This document shows positions 1-5,318 of a stretch of DNA of 6,634 nt, piece after piece. Positions within the stretch are counted from its first letter, which is position 1. Every line of letters starts with the position of its first letter. The notes under the pieces are model-generated. The model saw nothing but the letters and a program-made list of their open reading frames with translations. It searched no databases and was not told where the DNA came from. A program made the position numbers and the translations under genes. Source of the stretch: Barnesiella sp. (lineage in GTDB: Bacteria > Bacteroidota > Bacteroidia > Bacteroidales > Muribaculaceae); assembly GCA_014801065.1 (NCBI GenBank), contig JAAVEX010000066.1:4180-10813 (forward strand). Direction: 5' to 3'.

Positions 1-23
1 GTTTCGATGGGGAGAGGATGCTG

Positions 24-782
24 TTAATGATATAGCTCTTCTATAACGGCTACTGCTTCGGCCTGGTTTTCTTCTGAGGCTCCAACTTTGGCGAAACGGA
101 CTATACCTTCTTTATCTACAACGATGGTCAAAGGAAACCCTTCTTTTCTGACGAGTGCAACTAAATCCGATGCTTCTTTAAGATGGGTCCACGTAAAATT
201 ATGTTTAGTCACAACCGGAAGGATTTCATCTTTATTATGGCGAGAGGCTGAAAGAAAGACTACATCGGGGAATCTGTCTTTCCATCGGGAGAGGATGGGC
301 ATTTCTCTTCTGCAAGGGCCGCACTCGGATTGCCAGAGATTGATAACGTATATTTTGTTTTTCAGTTTATCGTTATTCCATATATTATTGTCGATGTCGG
401 AATATTCAAAATTTATAAACGGTTCTCCTACCTTAACGCCGATTCCTTTGTAATCAGCTACAGTTTGAGGTTTCCGTTCATTATAATCGCGCAATAGCTT
501 ATCACTATGTTTGACATTCTTTGGCGGAATGGCTCTGGCTTTCATTGAATCTTCTAAAACAAAGCCATTTGGCAGATATACTGCGATAACATTTGCGCCG
601 TCCGGATCTTTGAGAACAGCCAAAGTTGAATTTCCGGGGATAAGAGATTTAGCAGGGACGGACTGATCGAAGAACAGGCCATCTACAATGGCTACGGCCT
701 GTTTAAGACTGTCGTCGGGAGTCTGAGCAGAAATAGTCACACACCCGATTATAGATAAAAGTATGGATATTAATGTTTTCAT
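24..782 (-). CDS. TlpA/ResA-like thioredoxin-fold thiol-disulfide protein, exported
   Basis: This is a 252-aa thioredoxin-fold protein of the TlpA/ResA type, which reduces or exchanges disulfides outside the cytoplasm. The N-terminus is a signal sequence: MK, then a hydrophobic run to about residue 19. Cleavage could be by signal peptidase I after ISA (residues 17-19), or as a lipoprotein at C14 (IIGC resembles a lipobox); the two cannot be separated by eye. Residues 21-110 are a family-variable N-terminal part I do not recognise. The thioredoxin domain spans about 115-250, with the active site WQSECGPCRR (CGPC, C154 and C157) and the cis-proline in GFPLTIVVD (P217). The usual NFWATWCGPC is changed to NLWQSECGPC, so the residue before the first Cys is Glu instead of Trp. 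The ATG at 782 is chosen because it starts the signal peptide and follows a good promoter. The partner substrate is unknown. Confidence 0.9.
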   Translation of the reverse strand: MKTLISILLSIIGCVTISAQTPDDSLKQAVAIVDGLFFDQSVPAKSLIPGNSTLAVLKDPDGANVIAVYLPNGFVLEDSMKARAIPPKNVKHSDKLLRDYNERKPQTVADYKGIGVKVGEPFINFEYSDIDNNIWNNDKLKNKIYVINLWQSECGPCRREMPILSRWKDRFPDVVFLSASRHNKDEILPVVTKHNFTWTHLKEASDLVALVRKEGFPLTIVVDKEGIVRFAKVGASEENQAEAVAVIEELYH

Positions 783-802
783 CTTTGTTTTTTATTACAA
801 TG

Positions 803-832
803 CAAAGTTAAACATTTTCGCTGTATATCAAA
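803..832 (-). promoter_or_regulatory. Bacteroidota-type promoter for the TlpA-like gene
   Basis: On the minus strand, TTTG (832-829) is followed after 18 bp by TAACTTTG (810-803), matching the -33/-7 consensus TTTG and TAnnTTTG of Bacteroidota housekeeping sigma factor. The box ends 20 bases before the ATG, giving a short leader. It shows that this gene can be transcribed independently of the TfoX-like gene 70 bp upstream. No terminator is visible between the two genes, so readthrough is also possible. Confidence 0.75.
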
Positions 833-852
833 GGATAACAGGCGGAAAGACG

Positions 853-1164
853 CTATTTCTTCTTTTTGGGGAATGGCAATTCTTCCCAAAGAATGGAAAT
901 GATCTCACGAACTTTACGTTGATCCGATAGGTCTAAGATATAACATTCCTTTGCTCCTTCATAGGGGCAACCTGTTTCCGAACCGGTCATGAGATCTTCG
1001 ATGCACTTTAATTTTTTTATGTAAGCGCAGTTGTCGCAAGCTGTGACTACACATTTGTCGTTTACATATATAACATAATCGCCCATCATCTTTCGGTAAC
1101 GGACTTCTCCCAGTGGAGCGAGGATTTCGCAGATGTAATCAATATATTCAATACTACATGCCAT
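853..1164 (-). CDS. TfoX N-terminal domain protein, cysteine-rich
   Basis: This is a 103-aa protein made of a single TfoX N-terminal domain. The characteristic stretch APLGEVRYRKMMGDYVIYVN lies at residues 16-35, followed by the beta-strand part KCVVTACDNCAYIKK and the tail FPKKKK. TfoX/Sxy regulates competence in Haemophilus and Escherichia coli, but stand-alone N-terminal-domain proteins like this are common in Bacteroidota, where their job is not established, so a competence role should not be assumed. It has eight cysteines in 103 residues (C3, 12, 38, 43, 46, 54, 66, 74), including a CDNC (CxxC) pair, which is unusually many and may mean metal or redox chemistry (inference). The ATG at 1164 is the only sensible start: the next methionines (26, 27) fall inside the conserved motif. 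The lysine-rich C-terminus is typical of relatives as I recall them. Confidence 0.85.
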   Translation of the reverse strand: MACSIEYIDYICEILAPLGEVRYRKMMGDYVIYVNDKCVVTACDNCAYIKKLKCIEDLMTGSETGCPYEGAKECYILDLSDQRKVREIISILWEELPFPKKKK

Positions 1165-1168
1165 GTTT

Positions 1169-1199
1169 CAAAGTTACTAATAATCTTGGAGGTAGCAAA
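1169..1199 (-). promoter_or_regulatory. Promoter of the TfoX-like gene, nearly on the start codon
   Basis: On the minus strand, TTTG (1199-1196) and TAACTTTG (1176-1169) are separated by 19 bp, a full match to the Bacteroidota -33/-7 consensus. Only four bases (AAAC) separate the -7 box from the ATG at 1164, so transcription should begin at or within a few bases of the start codon. That predicts a leaderless or near-leaderless mRNA. The rest of the upstream gap (1200-1299) shows no gene or convincing motif. Confidence 0.7.
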
Positions 1200-1299
1200 G
1201 GAATATGTCAAGGTTGTTGTCTTTGAACGATCGGCGTTGACGGATTTTATGACATTCGACAAATGAAGGTGTCCTTTCGTTACTCTAACCTGCTTAAAG

Positions 1300-1335
1300 A
1301 TTAAAGTTAAAGCCCGCCGTTGGGGTGGCGGGCTT
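1300..1335 (-). terminator. Intrinsic terminator of the MarR-FrnE-MBL operon
   Basis: A perfect 9-bp GC-rich stem (AAGCCCGCC at 1310-1318, GGCGGGCTT at 1327-1335) encloses an 8-base loop. On the minus strand it is followed by the T-rich tail TTTAACTTTAATCTTT. It lies 22 bp past the stop of the hydrolase gene. There is no T tract on the plus side, so it acts only on leftward transcripts and isolates the operon from the TfoX-like gene. Confidence 0.88.
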
Positions 1336-1357
1336 GTGAGGTGCAGGTGTGGGGGGA

Positions 1358-1981
1358 TCAGAGGAGGAGGGAGCGCTGGCGTGCTACGGTGATGGGTGAG
1401 GAGTGGCCTGATAGGAGGATGGTGTCGGGGGGTAGTGTCAGGATTTTGTCGATGATGGAGCGCTCGAGTTGGAGGCGGTTTCCTCCGGGGAAGTCAGTAA
1501 GGCCGGGGCCGTGTTGATAGAGGAGATCGCCTACGAAGGCCGCGTTTTCTTCGGCAGAATAGTAGGTGACCGAACCGGGAGTGTGACCCGGGGTGTGGAT
1601 CACCTTCAGATGAAAGTGAGGGTTGGCGGCGAGTGTGATTTCCTGGTCGTCGTTGAGCTCATCGTAGTGCTCAACGACGAATGGTCGTGGGGAGTTGGCG
1701 CTGAGATTCAGACGTGGGTCGGACATGTAGCGGGCATCAGCGTGGTGGATGAAGATGGGAGCGTTGAGCTCTCTACTCAGCAGAGAGGCTGCACCCATGT
1801 GGTCGAAGTGGCCATGAGTCAGCAAAATCCGCTCTATTGTCCAGCCGTTGTGAGAAATTACGTCGGCAATCAAATCGGGTTGTGCTCCCGGATCGATTAG
1901 AAACCCGGAGAGAGTGTGTTGGTCGATAAGGAAGTAGGTGTTTTCTTGAAATACACCTTGCACTTGAAGTTCGCGTATCAT
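1358..1981 (-). CDS. Metallo-beta-lactamase-fold hydrolase (glyoxalase II-like)
   Basis: This is a 207-aa single-domain metallo-beta-lactamase fold of the YcbL/glyoxalase II-like group: zinc-dependent hydrolases, often of thioesters, with no signal peptide here, so probably cytoplasmic. The whole metal site is visible: THGHFDH (H56, H58, D60, H61), PGHTPG (H133), GDLLY (D152) and SGHSSP (H193). It is shorter than true glyoxalase II (about 250 aa) because it lacks the C-terminal substrate-binding helical domain. The end, SPITVARQRSLLL, departs from the GPxTTIGxERxxNPF ending I remember for this group, so the C-terminus may be worn. It is the last gene of the operon, starting 19 bp after the FrnE-like stop and followed by a terminator. 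With a DsbA-family protein and MarR regulator beside it, a role in thiol-adduct or aldehyde detoxification is a reasonable inference, but the substrate is unknown. Confidence 0.9.
   Translation of the reverse strand: MIRELQVQGVFQENTYFLIDQHTLSGFLIDPGAQPDLIADVISHNGWTIERILLTHGHFDHMGAASLLSRELNAPIFIHHADARYMSDPRLNLSANSPRPFVVEHYDELNDDQEITLAANPHFHLKVIHTPGHTPGSVTYYSAEENAAFVGDLLYQHGPGLTDFPGGNRLQLERSIIDKILTLPPDTILLSGHSSPITVARQRSLLL
1647..1680. repeat. Perfect 12-bp inverted repeat inside the hydrolase gene
   Basis: TCGTCGTTGAGC (1647-1658) and its exact complement GCTCAACGACGA (1669-1680) flank a 10-base loop. The repeat lies in the hydrolase coding region, over the residues VVEHYDELNDD (about 102-112), between the HxHxDH and PGHTPG motifs. 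In the mRNA it would form a strong hairpin. It may be chance from the acidic residue run or a structural element in the message. Confidence 0.8.
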
Positions 1982-2000
1982 AACCTTGGGTGATGGAGCG

Positions 2001-2717
2001 TTACAAAATGCATCCTTCGGGGCCGCACTGATGTGGGCGTTCGCCGTCGGAGTGTTGTTCCTGATCTTTTTCCTGACGTGTGATCTCGCGCTGGAGGGCC
2101 ATGCGGAATCCTTCTTCGCTCATTGCGCCGGGGACAGCAAATTGGCCATTGAACACGATATATGGCACGCCGCGGATGCCGCGCATCGCGGCTTCGCGTT
2201 CGTCGAGGCGCACTTCGTCGTCGTAGATCTGCGAGTCGAGTACCTCCATTACGTCGGTGTCTTTCAGTCCTGCGCCGGTGGCTATGGAAAGGAGAACGTC
2301 GCGGTCGGAGAGCACGCGGTTTTCAACAAAGTAGGCATGAAACAGGGCTTCGTTGAGGCGTTGGGTGGTGGGGCGATCGTAGCGTGTTTCGGCGAGTTTC
2401 ATCAGTCGATGTGCATCGCGGGTGTTACTATAGTTGGCGGTGACATAGTTGAAATCGATGCCAAGTTCGCGTCCCAGTTGAGAGATTTGTTCGATCTGCT
2501 GCTTTGCGCCTTCAATGGCGAGACCGTATTTGCGGGCAAAGCGTTCGGGTGTGGTTGTTGTCACCTCTTTGGGTGCTGTCGGGTCAAGTTCATAAGCTTT
2601 ATAGTCAATGACTACTTGGTCTGTCAGTCCCATTTGTTCGATAGCGCGGTTGAGGCGAGTTTCGCCGATGTAGCAGTAGGGGCATGCAAAGTCGCTCCAG
2701 ATAGTTAATGTCATCAT
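2001..2717 (-). CDS. FrnE-like DsbA-family thiol-disulfide oxidoreductase
   Basis: This is a 238-aa cytoplasmic DsbA-family protein of the FrnE/2-hydroxychromene-2-carboxylate isomerase-like type. A thioredoxin half begins at once with IWSDFACPYCYIG (CPYC, C12 and C15). A helical insertion covers roughly residues 55-165, including the family-typical NYSNTRDAHRLMKLA (95-109) and EALFHAYFVENRVLSD. The fold closes with the cis-proline loop GVPYIVFNGQFAVPGA (P185). There is no signal peptide. The C-terminus carries a second cysteine pair, CGPEGC (C231-C236), a CX4C motif like the one described for Deinococcus radiodurans FrnE, where it adds redox activity; the likeness is from memory. Two consecutive ATGs (2717, 2714) make the exact start uncertain by one codon. 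It is the middle gene of the operon, 28 bp after the MarR gene. Oxidative or thiol stress handling is the likely role. Confidence 0.9.
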   Translation of the reverse strand: MMTLTIWSDFACPYCYIGETRLNRAIEQMGLTDQVVIDYKAYELDPTAPKEVTTTTPERFARKYGLAIEGAKQQIEQISQLGRELGIDFNYVTANYSNTRDAHRLMKLAETRYDRPTTQRLNEALFHAYFVENRVLSDRDVLLSIATGAGLKDTDVMEVLDSQIYDDEVRLDEREAAMRGIRGVPYIVFNGQFAVPGAMSEEGFRMALQREITRQEKDQEQHSDGERPHQCGPEGCIL

Positions 2718-2745
2718 AGTTGGTAGATAGTAGTTTGTGTTTTGA

Positions 2746-3180
2746 TTATATGTGTTTTACAATTTTGTTGACGATTGAGCTGAAAGATTTGAATTCGTCG
2801 GGGGAGAGTATGTCGGCAAGAGCGCTGTGGCGTTCTCCGGCCACGTTGGCAATTTGATCTTTTATGCTAAATGCGTCCGGTGTCAGGTGAACTGTCCGGC
2901 ATTTATGGCTTACGGGGGTGGTGGAGAGATAGCCTTTAGCGCGAAGAGAGTTTACGGTTCGACACACAGAAGCTTTGTCTTTGCCGACCATTGCAGCGAT
3001 CTCACATTGCTGAGCGCCGTTTGCGGTATAGAGGGCACGCATGACGATATATTCCGCAGCCGTTATATTGAGCCCGGCATCGGCGAGCGCTTCGCCAAGC
3101 TGCGAGATTAGTCGCTGGCTGATCAAGGCTATTGCGCATCCCAGAGCGGGGACCTGTTGGGTTTCGTTGTCTTTTTTCAT
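2746..3180 (-). CDS. MarR-family transcriptional regulator
   Basis: This is a 144-aa MarR-type winged-helix repressor (145 if the GTG at 3183 directly before the ATG is used). N-terminal helices for dimerisation (about 12-50) include the family-like GLNITAAEYIVMRALY. The helix-turn-helix is CEIAAMVGKDKASVCRTVNSLRAKGYL (60-86), and the wing is STTPVSHKCRTVHLTPDA (87-104), whose R-T-V-x-L-T-P is the usual wing signature. C-terminal helices (105-145) complete the dimer interface. It has four cysteines (C16, C60, C74, C95, numbered from the GTG), two in or next to the DNA-binding helices and one in the wing, so redox sensing is possible but unproven. As first gene of the operon with a perfect palindrome just upstream, it probably represses itself, the FrnE-like gene and the hydrolase. 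The inducer is unknown; thiol-reactive compounds or oxidants fit the neighbours. Confidence 0.92.
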   Translation of the reverse strand: MKKDNETQQVPALGCAIALISQRLISQLGEALADAGLNITAAEYIVMRALYTANGAQQCEIAAMVGKDKASVCRTVNSLRAKGYLSTTPVSHKCRTVHLTPDAFSIKDQIANVAGERHSALADILSPDEFKSFSSIVNKIVKHI

Positions 3181-3206
3181 CACGCCAATATAACAAGTGG
3201 AGGCTT

Positions 3207-3232
3207 AAAATGGTTGAGATGTCAACCATTTT
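3207..3232. promoter_or_regulatory. Probable operator of the MarR-family regulator
   Basis: This is a perfect inverted repeat: AAAATGGTTGA (3207-3217), 4-base spacer, TCAACCATTTT (3222-3232). It is centred about 39 bp upstream of the MarR ATG. A 20-26 bp palindrome in a regulator's own upstream region is the standard layout for MarR autoregulation. A poor -7 candidate, TATATTGG (3192-3185, minus strand), lies between the palindrome and the start, without a convincing -33 partner, so the promoter itself is not fixed. The remaining gap (3233-3330) shows no gene. Confidence 0.8.
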
Positions 3233-3330
3233 TTGAATATTGGCTATGAGGAAGCCTTCCATAGCAAGATTATGGTAGTTTGCTTGGCGTGTGGAGTTGC
3301 CGCCCTTTCAGTAAGCTCGGTTTAATTTGT

Positions 3331-3373
3331 GAAAAAAAATTAACGCGAGTTCTAATCCCGAACTCACGCTAAT
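3331..3373 (-). terminator. Intrinsic terminator of the 74-aa protein gene
   Basis: Arms at 3339-3352 and 3360-3373 with a 7-base loop form a 14-bp stem when read as minus-strand RNA, counting two G-U wobble pairs. The minus-strand stem is followed by eight T (the A run at 3332-3339). On the plus strand the two wobbles become A-C mismatches, so the structure is built for leftward transcripts. It begins 35 bp past the stop of the 74-aa gene and marks the left edge of the AT-rich island. Confidence 0.85.
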
Positions 3374-3383
3374 ATCTACTCAT

Positions 3384-3406
3384 TTAATGGTAAGTTCTAC
3401 CATTAA
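3384..3406. repeat. AT-rich perfect inverted repeat after the 74-aa gene
   Basis: TTAATGGTA (3384-3392) and TACCATTAA (3398-3406) are perfect 9-bp arms around a 5-base loop, immediately after the stop codon of the 74-aa gene and before its terminator. The minus side lacks a T tract, so it is not itself a good leftward terminator. It may stabilise the 3' end of the message, weakly stop rightward transcription (the plus side runs into a T-rich stretch), or be a protein-binding site. Confidence 0.65.
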
Positions 3407-3407
3407 G

Positions 3408-3632
3408 TTAATTATTTCTTGGTTTGGTTTGAAGTAAGCCAAAACGAATAATACATTTTTCAGTGACGATTGTTCCTCTATTCTTCAAATTGTTTCTTAC
3501 TTGGAAAATACTAATCCCAAGATCTTCTTTTGAGTATTTACAAAACAATTGTTGTATTGACCCGAAGTATTCGTGGTTTTGCCCAATTTGAAGATGTACG
3601 ACCTTACGTTCCTGTTTGCTATTTTCAATCAT
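3408..3632 (-). CDS. Small protein of unknown function, 74 aa
   Basis: I cannot name this protein. It is basic and soluble, with no signal peptide or membrane segment: a start-proximal strand-like KVVHLQIGQNHEYFGSI, a middle segment LFCKYSKEDLGISIFQVRN, and an end EKCIIRFGLLQTKPRNN. This pattern (YFGSI, then a K/E-x-LGIS helix start, then CIIR.G.L) resembles small uncharacterised Bacteroidota proteins I recall, but no function follows from that. That it is a true gene is supported by a TAATTTTG box just ahead of its ATG, a strong leftward terminator after it, and a compact, non-repetitive composition in an AT-rich region. It is divergent from the methyltransferase, with 114 bp between starts, and shares the AT-rich character of the island. 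It may be an accessory or regulator of the restriction-modification pair, or an unrelated passenger. Confidence 0.65.
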   Translation of the reverse strand: MIENSKQERKVVHLQIGQNHEYFGSIQQLFCKYSKEDLGISIFQVRNNLKNRGTIVTEKCIIRFGLLQTKPRNN

Positions 3633-3636
3633 GCGA

Positions 3637-3667
3637 CAAAATTAACTATAATCGTTCAATTATAAAA
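3637..3667 (-). promoter_or_regulatory. Candidate promoter of the 74-aa protein gene
   Basis: TAATTTTG (3644-3637, minus strand) is a full TAnnTTTG match, four bases ahead of the ATG at 3632. The -33 partner is weak: TTTT (3667-3664) at 19-bp spacing. As with the TfoX-like gene, the start of transcription would fall at or next to the ATG, so the mRNA may be leaderless. Confidence 0.5.
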
Positions 3668-3700
3668 TTAATATATTTGAAAATAATTAGTTATTATTTC

Positions 3701-3732
3701 TTTGGTACATATTAAATAAATACCTATATTTG
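3701..3732 (+). promoter_or_regulatory. Bacteroidota-type promoter of the methyltransferase
   Basis: TTTG (3701-3704) and TATATTTG (3725-3732) with a 20-bp spacer match the -33/-7 consensus in full. The -7 box ends 14 bases before the ATG at 3747, giving a short leader. This is the best promoter in the island, which fits strong early methyltransferase expression. An imperfect AT-rich inverted repeat (3679-3700) abuts its -33 element and could be a binding site for the HTH-nuclease protein, but this is speculative. Confidence 0.78.
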
Positions 3733-3746
3733 CGAAAAGAATTTAT

Positions 3747-4574
3747 ATGAAAAGACGAGTTCAGGGCGGTGTCACAACTTCAGAGGTCGTATTATCAGCT
3801 TATGTTGATAATAACGATGTCGTTTTTAAGGATATTTTAGAGCTTTATGTTCCAGCCGGAAGTCGAATAGCAGACGTTACTTTTGGTCAGGGAGTGTTTT
3901 GGAACAAGGTCGAGATGGACAAATACAGGATAGTGGCATCTGATCTCTATTTAAAAAAAGAAATTATCGATCAATTCCCGGATATAGAAATTTCCGATAA
4001 TATTGATTGTAAGAATCTCCCATATAGAGTCGGGTCATTTGATGCGCTTGTGTTAGATCCTCCTTATATGGAAGGTTTTTATAGACGGATGGGAAACCAA
4101 GTGGGTGGTATTGGGTCCCATTCCTCTTTTAGAAATGCATATTCTTCGGGAGTTGCGAAAGAAGGTGGACTACGTGCAAAATATCATGAAGCTGTAACTG
4201 AAACGTATGTTAGAGCATCAATCGAAGCTTACAGGGTCTTGAAGGATGATGGTATATTTATAGTAAAATGTCAAGATGAGGTAAGTGCTAATAGGCAGCG
4301 ATTAACTCATGTTGAAATAATAACTGCATGTGAAAAATTAGGTTTTTATGTAGAAGATATTTTTGTAGTAGTCCGCAGTAATAAACCTGTAATTAGTAGG
4401 TTAAAGAAACAAAAACATGCAAGAAAAAATCATTCGTATTTTCTTGTGATGAGAAAAACACGAATGAAGATATCAAATATAGTGGATCTTAATGCTTATC
4501 CAGAAGCAACTGATTCATTAAAACAAAAGGGTCGGATACAAATGGATGCTTCAATGGGTAGGTTATTTCAATAG
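3747..4574 (+). CDS. DNA methyltransferase (DPPY type, probable N6-adenine)
   Basis: This is a 275-aa site-specific DNA methyltransferase. The S-adenosylmethionine site is [11 protein letters not shown] (42-52, an F-G-x-G motif I), with the acidic motif II residue in VASDLY (D66), motif III around D88, and catalytic motif IV LVLDPPY (DPPY, 104-107). The later Rossmann strand is [12 protein letters not shown] (163-174). DPPY points to adenine N6 methylation. The order, motif I then IV only about 60 residues later, leaves no room for a target-recognition domain between them, so recognition must come from the stretch after DPPY (108-158) or the C-terminal part (about 175-237, basic [18 protein letters not shown]). 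The recognised sequence cannot be read from the gene. The last 28 residues overlap the opposite nuclease-like gene and look like a tail beyond the catalytic fold. It is paired with that gene as a restriction-modification system. Confidence 0.9.
   Translation: MKRRVQGGVTTSEVVLSAYVDNNDVVFKDILELYVPAGSRIADVTFGQGVFWNKVEMDKYRIVASDLYLKKEIIDQFPDIEISDNIDCKNLPYRVGSFDALVLDPPYMEGFYRRMGNQVGGIGSHSSFRNAYSSGVAKEGGLRAKYHEAVTETYVRASIEAYRVLKDDGIFIVKCQDEVSANRQRLTHVEIITACEKLGFYVEDIFVVVRSNKPVISRLKKQKHARKNHSYFLVMRKTRMKISNIVDLNAYPEATDSLKQKGRIQMDASMGRLFQ
4489..4574. other. 86-bp convergent coding overlap of methyltransferase and nuclease genes
   Basis: The 3' end of the methyltransferase (residues 248-275 and stop) and the 3' end of the nuclease-like gene (last 27-28 residues and stop) are encoded on opposite strands of the same DNA. 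The phase places each gene's third codon position against the other's second position. No terminator lies between them, so each full-length transcript is antisense to the other's 3' end. Confidence 0.9.
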
Positions 4575-5295
4575 AAGTCTTAATAAGGAATTTTAAATCG
4601 TCTTTGGTAATTGCGTTTTTATTCTTTCCACGTGTCTGAGTTGCATGTGGTAAATCTCTGTTTAAAGCAAATGCATAGTCCCAATTACCAGTAAAAGCAA
4701 ATAGATTAACGGCTACAATGTCAAAATCTCCGAATTTTAGATTTGTGGTGTTTACTATATGCCCGTTTGGAAGTTCAATTATACGTCTATCGGAAGCGTC
4801 ACATTGAAATTTTGCGGTTAATCCATCTGCTGTGTTCCTAACGGTATTAGTTTGCAATGATTTTACTTCATATCTAAATTGTTGTCCTCTGTAGTTAAGG
4901 ATTATATCACACTTACTCGAACGATCGTGATCATCTGGTTTGTATAAATCTGAAATATCTTGATGGTTTGAAAAGAATCTACGAATTTTATTTTCAGCCA
5001 TATATCCAACCATAAATCCACGAAGACTTGGATTGTTTCTAACCATTTCTCCTAATTCTTCAATGGTGATATGCCAGGAATCCAAAAAGTTAGGCAATGG
5101 AATAAATAACCAATATAATGGTATTTCAAAAGCATCACATATTAGCTTTACTTCTTCTAACGACGGTAAAGCTTTTCCCATTATAATAGTATTTAGTTTC
5201 TCTACTTCGATATTTGATTTGATTGACAAATCATCAGTAGACATGTTTTTATTAATAAGAAGCGCTCTTATGTTGTTGGAAATTAATGATGTCAT
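4489..5295 (-). CDS. HTH-fused PD-(D/E)xK nuclease, probable type II restriction endonuclease
   Basis: This is a 268-aa two-domain protein. Residues about 5-63 form an XRE/Cro-type helix-turn-helix ([24 protein letters not shown], then [26 protein letters not shown]). Residues about 95-268 form a nuclease-like domain: [21 protein letters not shown] supplies D130 and the E143-V-K145 triad of a PD-(D/E)xK core, followed by a QCDASDRR segment (164-171) and strands [28 protein letters not shown] (189-216). The pairing with a methyltransferase makes it the likely endonuclease. The HTH probably controls its own or the methyltransferase promoter, replacing a separate C protein, or helps DNA binding (inference). 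The ATG at 5295 is taken because the HTH starts at once. The ending [12 protein letters not shown]...LLDKH looks like an ordinary domain end. The exact cleavage site is unknown, and a regulator without nuclease activity is the alternative. Confidence 0.8.
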   Translation of the reverse strand: MTSLISNNIRALLINKNMSTDDLSIKSNIEVEKLNTIIMGKALPSLEEVKLICDAFEIPLYWLFIPLPNFLDSWHITIEELGEMVRNNPSLRGFMVGYMAENKIRRFFSNHQDISDLYKPDDHDRSSKCDIILNYRGQQFRYEVKSLQTNTVRNTADGLTAKFQCDASDRRIIELPNGHIVNTTNLKFGDFDIVAVNLFAFTGNWDYAFALNRDLPHATQTRGKNKNAITKDDLKFLIKTSIEITYPLKHPFVSDPFVLMNQLLLDKH

Positions 5296-5318
5296 TCTTA
5301 GTTATTTCATGGTTAATA

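Noticed and set aside
88..453. Plus-strand 121-codon open frame opposite the TlpA-like gene.
   Set aside because: It covers the CGPC region in antisense and has no recognisable features.
1469..1900. Plus-strand 143-codon open frame opposite the hydrolase gene.
   Set aside because: It is antisense to a gene with all metal-binding motifs; no promoter or motif supports it.
1986..2708. Plus-strand 240-codon open frame opposite the FrnE-like gene.
   Set aside because: It is almost fully antisense to a clear DsbA-family gene; the open frame follows from GC-rich codon use, and the translation lacks known motifs.
3002..3262. Minus-strand 86-codon open frame overlapping the start of the MarR gene and its operator.
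   Set aside because: It runs through the palindrome and the MarR coding region in another frame, and its translation has no domain-like pattern.
3530..3715. Plus-strand 61-codon open frame opposite the 74-aa gene and into the methyltransferase promoter.
   Set aside because: It ends inside the methyltransferase -33 region and has no promoter of its own; the opposite strand has both promoter box and terminator.
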